Both the position numbers and the translations under genes were made by a program. Positions 48,601 to 58,089 of a stretch of 64,000 bases of DNA are shown piece after piece (the first letter of the stretch is position 1; the number at the start of each line of letters is the position of its first letter). The stretch is from Haemonchus contortus (taxonomy: Eukaryota; Nematoda; Chromadorea; Rhabditida; Trichostrongylidae): positions 22,637,432-22,701,431 of the forward strand of contig LS997566.1 of the NCBI GenBank assembly GCA_000469685.2, in the 5' to 3' direction. The notes beneath the pieces were generated by a model. The model was not told the origin of the DNA and made no database searches. It saw nothing but the letters and a program-made list of their open reading frames with translations.

Positions 48601-51600
48601 TGGTATCTCTCGTGTGAGCCTGATGTACTGTGACTGCTCATTCATTATACGGAAACACTCGTCCATTTCGGAGTGTGTTGAAGTTACAATGCAGCAGTCA
48701 TCTATGTATATACCTACAGTACATCAACGATGAGCGTGCCAGTACTGGTTCTTCAATTCTGCTCATGAGGCAGATCGCCAATACGGGAGCTAATCGTTGA
48801 CCCATGGTCAAACCTCTTATTTGAGAATGGTAAGAACCTGACCATTTGAAGATGTTACAACGAAGACATTCCTTAATGAGAGTCATAATACACGCTTTAC
48901 CGAGCCCAAAAGTCTCAATACCCTTACCATGCCTATCCAACATTTCAGATAGCGTCTGTAGGGCTTGTTCATTTTGGACGTTGGTATAAAGCGAGGTGAC
49001 GTCAAATGACTCTATTACTAAACTTGAACCGAGGCGCAAGTTCCGCAGTTGTTCAAGGAATTGGTTCGTATTGGACAGGTGTGAGGGGACCATGGTCAAC
49101 AATTGACTCACAATAAAATTTGAAAACCATGAAATTCTATTGGTTGGCCCACCTACGCAACTTATACTAGGTCTTATTTTGAAAGTGTCCGCGGACGTTG
49201 ACAGTAACTCGTCAGGTGAAAGTTTGTGGGTTTCCGCCGAGCTGTAAAATACAGGACAACTTAGAGCATCGAGCCTGAGTCTACAAAGGAATTTCTCATC
49301 AAGACCTGCAGATTTGCCTTCTTTCATCCAGATATGGTTGAGACGCTCGCATTGTGATGAAAATTCCTCAGCTGTTGCACGGCGGTACGTGGTTGTATCC
49401 CGCAGGTGAATTTCTGTTATGGCACGATCCAAGGACTGTGGCATAACGACAAACTCTCCTCCCTTATCGCTCACAGAGATTCTTATTGTGCCGTTTGATC
49501 TCAGCCCGCGTATTTCTCTGAACCCTTGCCGTTGCTGGAATGTCAAATTGCTGTTCTGATGCCGCCTATGTTGGTTTAACACATTAAGTACACCAGCTGA
49601 CTGCACTCGCACTTTGACATCAATATTTGGCACAGGGTCAGGTTCTTTATAAAACATACGTGGAAACGGTGCAGTTGGGAGAGATCTCTGATTCGCGGTA
49701 GGGTGCAGGTTACGTTCACGACAAGTGTTGCAACGCAGTAGGTCTCGTAGCCTATATAAGTTGCCCACAACTTTACGGAACGTAGCAGCATTGATGTTTT
49801 GCGCTGGTGAGAACGACGGCCCGAGATTGAGAAAGTCAAGTGCGTTGGACGAAAGTTGTGCATCACCCAAAACAGTAACTCTTGCCATTTCACGTTCATT
49901 GCGAGCGTGTTAGGCCGTAATAAAGTGTTCTACCTAAAAACCTCAAACGGCAGAAGAATCCCAACAACGGTAACGGAAATGCCGAGGGTAAAACAAGAGA
50001 CAAGTTGGAAAATATTCGCTGACATACCGCCGAATCTCTTCTCTCTCGTGCGCGAGGCGATTTTGACTCGGCACACCACCCGACAGTCGTTAAAAGTCCT
50101 GCAGCGGTACAAAACGACCGGCCTGCTTCCGAGATTCATTCTCAACAAGAAGATAGAAGCAGCATGCAATCTTTCCGAAGATCACCCGAAGATAATATCA
50201 ATTTACCGATCAGTTTTGAGTACTGTGATCAAGGAAAACAACGTGTACTGTGTTCTTCTTTGTTGGAATGTATATCAGAAAAACGAGCTTGCCAGCGTCG
50301 TCTGCCTAATCAGACTTGGAGGAGAATTGAGGGTGAGTCGAGAAGTATTTGCAATTCTATCCGATCCGCGACGAAATCAACTCTATGCGCAAAATACGAC
50401 AGGATGTGGACAGCTCGTCATGGAGACTCCCGTGACCAGGTTAATAATTCCACCGCAGGCCATCTTCGCAAGAACAATAAAGTTCCAGGCGATGGTAATA
50501 GGGCACAGGTTACAGTGCTTGGCGACACTCAGCTCTCCTCTAATGCGCTAGAGGTGTTAAACTTTGGCCCGTCTTTCTAGCCCGCACAAAGCATAGTGCA
50601 CTTACGTTCCGCAAAGTTGTGGGAGGTTTTCAGAGGTTGCGAGATCTACTGCGCACTAGAAGCAGGCAGGATCATGAGTTGCTGGCAACTTCCAATCCTG
50701 AATTAACGGTTTCGGGACCATTCCTGCGAAGTTTTTATAAGGAACCCCCTCCTGTGCCTTAGGCTGACGTTAAGTTTGGAATATTATCTGCAGGAGTCCT
50801 AACTGTGTTTAACCAAAACAAAGGAGTGCGGAATACGAATTTGATGTACAACCAACGGTAGGGGTTGAAAGAACTACGCGAGTTAAGATCGAGTGGTACC
50901 CTAAGCATTTCGATTAGTGATAAAGGTGGTGAGTTCGCCGTTATGTCGCAATCACTTGATCGAGATCACCACCGATCGCCATCTCAGTGACTCCTCTGTT
51001 TACTGCCGCGTTACTGAAAACGACTTTTCATCAAAATGCAGCCGCCTCAATCATATTTGGTTGAAGGTCGCTAAATCTGCAAGCATTGATGGAAATTGGT
51101 CAGTAGACTTACACTGGATAATCCAAATTGTCCAATTTTAAAGCCTCGTAAAGACCCACCAACTTCGTTTACCGATACGCTGTCAACATCACCGGACAGT
51201 AACTAGATTCGTCCCATCATCAATTGTGTAGGGGGACCATGTGACAGAATCTCGTTGTTTCTTAATAACATTGTAAGCAAGCTGTTGACCTTAGTTCCAT
51301 CTCACCTGTCCAACAAAAGCATTTGCTTGACCTATTACATACCTGTAATTTCAAAGAGGGCAATGTAATTGAATCTTTTGACGCTGTTTTGCTTTATACT
51401 AATGTCCTAAACGAGCAGGCTTTACAAGCATTATCCGGAATGCTCGATGGGCATGCCAATAATATTAATAGCCTTGGACTTAGTAAAACGCATATAATGG
51501 CGCTAGTAAAGGAATGCCTGAGCTGCAACATCTTTAAATGGGCAGGGCAATACTTTTCCCAAGTGGGAGGGCCTGCTATGGGTCAACGGCTGGCACCGAT

Positions 51601-54600
51601 TCTTGCATTTGTTTCATGGGTAGTGTTGAAGAACCGGTTTTGGAACGTCATCCTTTAATGTACTGCAGATATATCGACGACTGCTCCATCATAACGTCAA
51701 CTCAGTTCGAAATAGACGAGTGTTTTCGAATCATGAATGAGCAGTCACAGTACATTAAACTTACTCGAGAAGTACCACGTGATGGATGGCTACCTTATCT
51801 CAACACCCAAGTCAAAGTGTCCAGCGGCGTTGTTAGTGTAAAGTGGTACCGTAAAGCTACTTCGAAGAATATCCTTGTTCGCGCCGCTGGACACTTTGAC
51901 ATCAGCTCATCCACAAGCCGTCAAACGTGCAGTCGTCAACAACATGCTAAGAACGGCAACAAGTATCTGCACGGGTGAAGTTGAGCTTCACGAGTCACGA
52001 CATTTAGCTTGTGAGATAGCTGCTGCCAATGGCTATACGGTACCGCAAAGCCGTGGAAGTAAACGCACCAATGCGCAAGGGTCTTCGCGCGTTACGAAGT
52101 TGCCACTTTGTCTTCCTTTCATCTCCGATGAAGTCAGCACTGCAATACGACAAAGCATTTTCAGAGATAACGTGCAAGATGTTGTCCAATTGGTGAACAT
52201 ACCCAACAGCAACATCAAGCAGCAGTTGGCTCGAAATCGGCTCTACGATAAAAAATGCTTGACAAACGACTATCCCATATGCCCCTACGGGAAAACAGGT
52301 GATTGCGCACTTATGGGCGTGATCTACTAGTTAGAATGTCGAGCATGTGAATCAAATTATACCGGCGAGACAGGACGGCACCTAGCTATACGTATGAAAG
52401 AGCATCTAGCCAGTATGAAGCGCAGGAACCTTTTGACAACGCTCGATCGACATAAAGTTGAGGAACACAACGGCGACAATTTTGAAGGAAAGTGGACGGT
52501 ATTAGCGCAAGAGACGGGAATTTCAGCAAGAAAGGCATTAGGGGCGTTCTGGATTCTGCAAGGGAATCCCAAGATGAACAACAGAGATGAGTGTCCATCC
52601 ATCACCAGTGACCTCTTGCCATACTTACCGCTCTGCGAGCTTTGACTAGTGATCAGTAGCATCGTAATGCGATCTCTCGTATCAGTGTAAGAGAGACATC
52701 AATAAGTCTCATTCGTTACTGGCAGTCGCCTGTGGCGACAGCGGATTCTATCCGCTTTGACGGTGGAGCCTGGTGAGTATTTCATGAAGGGGGTAGCTTC
52801 CCAATAAGTTTCGGCCGCTTTCTTTGCTCAAGAGCAAACGCTGTCGGATAATGTAAAACTTCTCGAATTGCGTTTAGGCCTCTGAAGACGACGATTACGT
52901 CGAAACATTATTCCGTTAATGAAGTGTTCCACCTAGAAACCTTGAACGGCTGAAGAATTCTAACGACAGTTCAGAATTTTGTGAGCCATCAAAGACCCAA
53001 CCTGTTTTCCTTAATTCAATAGCTTTGAACAGAAAACCTCGTTTTGCTCAACACCATAAGGGATTCTACTTTATATAATTCGCTAAGTGTGTCTGTTGGT
53101 GTGCCAGTGTGTGTGTTTGACAGGAAAATCGTAACTCCTGTTCGCGTGGGCCTAGAGAGTTCAAATTTGGTAGCAGTACAAGGGACAGGATGGAAATACT
53201 TATGGCAGGTAACATAACCAGATTCCGCCTATAGGTGCAAAGCCCTTATTCTCTTGATGATTAGTAACAACATAAAGAGGAGTTCTCTGGAGACTTCTGT
53301 GAAGCTTGTTACAAAATTTACAATTGTGTAAAATTTACAAACGTTCTCATTCGAAAAGAAAACGATTTGGAAAACTCCCCAATGTTTCCCCATTCAGCAG
53401 TAACGCATGCGCGGCTCGGTCCACTCGGTTTCGAGAGGAGGATGTGGCACGTTCTTGGAGAATGTTTTGCAGAGGTGCAGTTGTTTATACTTTACAACTT
53501 TCTACTTAGTAGTCGTATTAATCACTTGATGACTGTGGTGCTCTGGCAAATATTTCTCTCAAACCAGTCGACCTAGTTCTCTTTGAAAAACTTACCTCTC
53601 AACATGGCGTAGTAGTTTCCATGTTCGGTCTTCTTGAAACCTGGGCATGTCACATAATGTTTTTACACAGTTTTGCCGTACAGGTCTGTTATGATGAAAC
53701 CGCTTTATTAGGTCGACGTTTCGAACAACTCGTCGTCTTCAAGGACTTGAAAGTAATTCGAAGCTCCTGACCTGTGACTTACCCGACCAAGCGCCCAAAC
53801 ACGCTAGGTCAGTTGCAACAACTCCCAGAAACTTGAACACCAAAAGATTCCAGCGAAGCAACCAACCTTCTGCGTTTTCGCCAGCGTTGCTGTCCCACTC
53901 GATGCCGTGAACAATAAGGGACTAACGAGACACCATCGACGATCGTGATATAGCCAAGCGGTTTCCGAAATGCTGGATGAGCGTGAAACCGAAATTGTAA
54001 CGTTCGGATTGAGCAAGGTTCACATTATGACTCTGATCAAGGAATGCCTTAATTGTAACATTTTCAAGTGGAGCGGCCAGTACTTCTCACAAAACCGAGG
54101 ACTTGCTATGGGTCAGCGGCTAGCACCGGTTTTGGCTATCTGTTTTATGAGCAGAGTAGAAAGACCAGTCATAGCTCGCATGCCCATTATGTACTGTCGG
54201 TACATCGATGACTGCTGCGTAGTTACATCAACGCAGCAAGAGATGGATGAGTTGTTTGACATCCTCAACCGACAGTCTCAGTATCTGTCTCTATATATAT
54301 ATATCTTAACACGCAGATAAACATCTCAAGTGGTAGGTACAATGTGAAGTGGTATCGGAGGAGCAGCTCTAAGAACATTCTACTCCACGCAAAGTCTGCT
54401 CACCCTGAAGCTGTGAAACGTGCAGTTGTTCGCAACATGTACAGAACAGCTACAGGAGTGTGCACAGGTGAAGTGGAACGAGAGGAGTCACGAAAACTAG
54501 CAGCTGAGATTGCAAGCTTGAATGGCTACGGGACACAACGTAAGAGATCAGGCTTAAAAGCGTATTCGCTGAGAAACCGTGAGAACATGGCGCATCTCCG

Positions 54601-57600
54601 GCTTCCATTTATATCAGACAAAGTGAGCGCAGAAATTCGACAATGCATTGCACGAGCGGATTTGGCGAATGATGTTGTCCTGATAAACCTACCAGCGGAC
54701 AATATCAAACGTCATCTAATCCGCAATAGGCTTTATGATCGTACGTGCACGACGGATAACTGCGTTATTTGTCCTTTTGGAAGAGATGGAGATTGCTCAC
54801 AGCAAGGAACAGTGTATCAACTTCAGTGTTCAGCTTGTGACGAAATATATATTGGTGAGACGGGAAGGATGTTGAGCAGACGCGTCAAAGAACATCTAGC
54901 AGGTAAAAGGCGTGGAAGCCTACTCACGCCGCTTGGAAGGCATCGACTAGAAGAACATCAGGGCGATGATTTTGATATCAAATGCAAAATCCTAGCCTAC
55001 GAGAGCGAGATCGGTGCCAGAAAGATATTGGAAGCGTTGCACATCCGCGAGAGAAATCCAAAGCTGATGAACCGAAATGAGTGCATTGCCATAACGAGTG
55101 AACTTCTGCCATTCATTCCCTTTTTGTAGGCTTTGAGATCACCGCGTTATATCACGATCGTCGATGGTGTCTCATTAGTCCCTTATTGTTCACGGCATCA
55201 AGTGGGACAGCAACGCTGGCGAAACCGCAGAAGGTTGGTTGCTTCGCTGGGATCTTTTGGTGTTCAAGTTTCTGGGAGTTGTTGCACCTGGCCTAGCGTG
55301 TTTGGGCGCTTGGTCGGGTAAGTCACAGGTCAGGAGCTTCGAATTACTTTCAGGTCCTTGAAGACGACGAGTTGTTCGAAACGTCGACCTAATAAAGCGG
55401 TTTCATCATAACAAACCTGTACGGCAAAACAGTGTAAAAACATTACCTCTCAACTTCCAGCTGTCCAACATTTTGAAGAACTGCGTAATTTCGCTGTGAT
55501 CTGGAGAACACTTACGAACATCTAGGCGATTTCAATAAGTACTCGTCCCGATCAGATACACTGGTGTCTGAGAACTAACTCTCGGTTGTGAGATGTTGAA
55601 TTTCTTTACCATATGAGTTACCGTATTTTCAAGCACGAAATTTGAACACTTACACAGTTAAGTCACCCTTGATATTGAGAGCTGCTCCGATTGGGGATTG
55701 GGCTTAAAAAATTTATGCTTTCCTGAAATGTAATCATCTGAAAGGCGAGATCAGATTGTTCCAGTGCGTTCTTGCTGATACTGAATCTAGCATTCTTCCT
55801 ACTAGTGCAAATTTTGCAAGTTGCGAAGTCTGCTGTGCAATCAACCGAACGGTCCCTTTCTCACGTCTCCTGCTTAATTACTACGGGTTAGATAGCAGCA
55901 AAACATGCTTTTGGATTGAGACAGGAGCTCCCTGATGGGTTTCCAGTTGAGTTTTTCCTGGTATAACATGTTCACGTAGGCAGATTATTTGATGCACGAG
56001 AAAAGATTAATGATTTCTACTTGAATTTTTTGCGGGGATAGCTGGTGGTAACGGGACTTCTCCCCTATCGCGGCATTCTCCCTTGCGGCATGCGGCAAAT
56101 GCCACTGCAATTACCGTACTCCCGCCAATCGATAGGCCGCGATTTTTTTCCTTGACTGCCTTGCTTTTCTATTGGATTTTATCGTTTTTTCCTCTGTTTC
56201 TTTTTAGTTTTCATGTTTATTAGACTTGATTAATCAAAATGACTCCTACTATATAAACGACGATCAATACCGCATCGGAATTGAAAAAAGCGGCCAGCCA
56301 ATTCAAATAATTAAAGGACTCCCTACCTCACAAATTGCGTGCTCCAGTCTTCCATCGCAGCCCTGCGATAGGCGGCGGGTGCGGCGTGTGCGACGCCGGG
56401 TTAGGGGAGAAGTTCCCGGACCCGGATAGCTGGCAACGAAGCATATAGTCTTCTACTGGATCAAACGCCTTGAAGTAATCAGTAAAGCAAAGTTCAGATG
56501 AACCTCGTAATCGTATAGGAGGGAGCGGCAAAGTTGACAAGACAGATTACTGAGCGAGATTAGTTCTAGGAAGAAGCAAAGAAGAAAGACGTCCTTTACT
56601 AGGCAAAAATCTAGAACATAGCAGGTTGATCGGCGTGAGGCGTGGAGAGACAGTTGTAGAGTGGAGAAAGTTTGTTGAGATGTTGAACGCTATTAAGCCC
56701 TATCCCGTGGACGATCGGGTGAGTTGCTCGTTGCCGTCCGGGACCCACTGGACGTTGAAATTGAAGCAAGGCAAGGTTTCCATGAAGTTATGATCAATGC
56801 ACCATTGAATATCATTTCTTCGGTGGAATCGAACAGTATAGATTGCACCCGTGTGCTTTGTCTCGGCAATGAAATGAGTAGTATTAATGTAGTCAGAGTG
56901 GCAGACCACATTCAGAGGAACACAAGAGAGAGAACCCCTATCTCTGACCACGTCGGCATCGCAACTTCTGCGGAGCCTTGACTGACCCTTTATCGTTTAT
57001 CAACGTGATCGCCATCTTCGCAGGCATAGGCAATATATCTCATCATTACTGAGAATGAGCCTTGGAACATATCTACTTTAGAAGGAAGCATAAGCTGTAG
57101 TAAAAGCAACACCTTGTCCAGTATGATGAGACTAGCTCGATAAAGCTTTTCATTTTTTCATTTCAGAGTAATCTAGTTCGAAACCTACTGGCGACAGAAA
57201 AAAGAGTAAAAGCGAATCCAAAAGCACGTGTGGTCTTCAAAGGATGCAAAGACTATACAATTTTCAGGTAATGTTCAATCAGGAGTGCATCCGGGCCTTT
57301 CCACACGCTCCCTCCGCTTGGTCACTTCTCAGCATCGCCATGACCGACAAGATGTACGCGGCTGGAAAACAACCCTCGATTGCTCTCTTGCGGGTGAGAA
57401 CCAAAGTTGATTCTACACTCGTTCTAGATATCAGGCTGATAATTGATGTACTCATATTTTCGGATGCACTTGTTGTGCAACGGGTGTGCTCAACGAGTTA
57501 CTGGTATCAGGAAATGAGAATAATTTCAGTACAAGATTATTTCAGCATCCACAACCACCACGATCTTGGACCACCCCCGCCGTTCATGGATGTGGTATAG

Positions 57601-57914
57601 ATGACGACCCAACTTCCCGTCATGGGGCAACTCTTTTAGAACTATCCTGTTCTTCTTCGTTGTCTGATGCCCGCAGCAAGGATTTTACAGCTTCTCGTGA
57701 ACTTCCTAATTGTTCGTGCCGAGATAGCATGAGTGATGATCATACATCAGGACAAAATCTCCGTAATCGCCCAAACATCGCCAAAAAGTTCTCTGCGGAG
57801 GAATATTCTAGGACGGCTTTTGAAATACTTCCTGAAAAGTCGAAAAAGCCGATCACGCGGTCAAAATCTGAAGGTCGCGTTGAGCACTGCTCACTACGAA
57901 CGAGTTTTGTCTGA
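42696..57914 (+). CDS. Globin-like protein, 8 exons, 369 aa predicted
   Basis: A haem-binding globin-fold protein of the divergent nematode globin family; ligand and role unknown. Exons read by eye: 42696-42786, 44802-44935, 45038-45121, 46819-46943, 47243-47346, 53398-53474, 57268-57393, 57546-57914. All seven junctions have GT/AG and agreeing phase. Domain order: an N-terminal extension (1-70); helix A with 'QKRALKVTWKRL' (Trp83); the B-CD region 'LIPAIFYRSAF' (Phe119/Phe124 candidates for CD1); helix E 'RDHAHILVEYIDAII' (His147 candidate distal); helix F 'THARLGPLGFERRMW' (His183, the proximal haem ligand); helix H 'APSAWSLLSIAMTDK' (Trp223); then a Ser/Arg/Lys-rich tail (248-369). No signal peptide or membrane span, so probably cytoplasmic. 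The introns after exons 5 and 6 hold three Penelope-like elements. An alternative start at ATG 44777 is possible. Confidence 0.85.
47500..49888 (-). mobile_element. Penelope-like element 1 (RT + GIY-YIG), minus, in globin intron
   Basis: Encodes a Penelope-type reverse transcriptase followed by a GIY-YIG endonuclease. The RT frame (49888-48698) begins 'MARVTVLGDAQLSSNALDFL' and shows 'SDKGGEFVVMPQ', 'SFDVTSLYTNVQNEQ' and 'GLTMGQRLAPVLAICLMSR'. It breaks at 'YCRYI' where a 4-nt insertion (TATA) splits the catalytic YIDD box. The correct frame resumes ('DDCCIVTST', 'DGWLPYLNTQVKVSSG') and breaks again. GIY-YIG (48269-47790): 'GVIYQIQCEAC', 'YIGETGR', 'KEHLAGKRR', 'CVTCPNGKDGDC'. A terminal-repeat segment with the conserved structured motif follows at ~47515-47640. 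It lacks the N-terminal ~200 residues present in element 2. Confidence 0.9.
49916..52975 (+). mobile_element. Penelope-like element 2, plus, with direct terminal repeats
   Basis: Flanked by ~58-bp direct repeats (49916-49971 and 52914-52971, 'taa-gaagtgttc-acct-gaaacct--aacgg'). N-terminal part: 'NLFSLVREAILTRHTTRQSL' and 'KTTGLLPRFILNKKI'. Then 'AQVTVLGDTQLSSNALEVLN', 'SISISDKGGEFAVM', RT 'ESFDAVLLYTNVLNEQ', 'PAMGQRLAPILA' and the intact catalytic box 'YCRYIDDCSIITS' (51658-51696). GIY-YIG follows: 'CPYGKTGDC', 'GVIY', a stop, 'LECRACESNYTGETGR', 'KEHLASMKRR'. Several frameshifts and stops make it dead. About 75-80 % identical to element 1 in shared blocks, so these are two different copies. 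The structured motif CCTCTGAAGACG lies at 52879-52908. Confidence 0.9.
53064..53235 (+). repeat. Short copy of the Helitron-like repeat 5' region
   Basis: TCTACTTTATATAATTCGCTAAGTGTGTCTGTTGG, a short GT tract, 'tttgacaggaaaatcgtaactcctgttc', 'gagagttcaaatttggtag'. This matches the minus strand of 10433-9890 in order. It has only a few GT dinucleotides where the other copy has ~200. It lies between Penelope element 2 and globin exon 6. Confidence 0.8.
53655..55445 (+). mobile_element. Penelope-like element 3 with 298-bp inverted arms
   Basis: The left arm (53655-53952) and right arm (55148-55445) are inverted copies of equal length, ~95 % identical by eye. Between them is a 5'-truncated RT starting at 'LDERETEIVTFGLSKVHIM' and running through 'GLAMGQRLAPVLAICFMSR' and 'YCRYIDDCCVVTS' to a break at 54320, where an AT-repeat (tatatatatatatc) sits. 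A second frame (54344-55129) gives the RT thumb and GIY-YIG: 'CPFGRDGDC', 'GTVYQLQCSAC', 'YIGETGRMLSRRVKEHLAGK'. Twelve-base direct repeats TTACCTCTCAAC (53592-53603 and 55443-55454) flank the region, probably the target duplication with 51 extra bases at the left. It lies in the intron before globin exon 7. Confidence 0.92.
56080..56420 (+). repeat. Dispersed ~340-bp repeat, copy 2
   Basis: Colinear with 3540-3885: 'ccactgcaattaccgtac', 'ccgccaatcgataggccgcg', 'gacttgattaatcaaaatgactcc', 'aattaaaggactccctacctcac', 'aggcggcgggtgcggcgtgtgcgacgcc'. Lies in the last long globin intron. Confidence 0.7.
56430..56980 (-). pseudogene. Small LINE-like fragment
   Basis: Minus-strand reading near 56440-56540 gives 'ELCFTDYFKAFDPVEDYML', matching the RT motif A region of RTE/CR1-type LINEs. 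The neighbouring frame 56700-56951 ('GAIYTVRFHRRNDIQWCIDH') may be its endonuclease end. Too short and broken to classify. Confidence 0.4.
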
Positions 57915-58083
57915 ACACTTTATTTACCAGCATTGTTGCAATTTACAAGTTGTAGTCCGGGTATGGGTAATTTCTATTTATTCTGATGATCGCCAGTGCA
58001 TTTAACTTATCTTCCACCAGCTTCTGTGTTATGTTTCATGAAAATACGTGAGCAAACTATTATAGTTGTAGCGCACATATCTT

Positions 58084-58089
58084 AATAAA
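58084..58089 (+). terminator. Poly(A) signal AATAAA of globin-like gene
   Basis: AATAAA 170 bases after the TGA stop at 57912-57914, a plausible 3' UTR length. Confidence 0.6.

Noticed and set aside
49725..49913. Plus-strand frames across the Penelope RT region
   Set aside because: Antisense shadows of the minus-strand RT.
55457..55520. Exon after the TTACCTCTCAACTTCCAG acceptor next to Penelope element 3
   Set aside because: It reads briefly open with a His, but lacks a good donor in phase. The exon at 53398-53474 supplies the true helix F with proper phase.
57167..57267. Extra globin exon before exon 7
   Set aside because: It has an acceptor and an open frame, but exon 6 joins exon 7 in phase and yields the expected helix F to G continuity; the inserted residues fit no globin segment.
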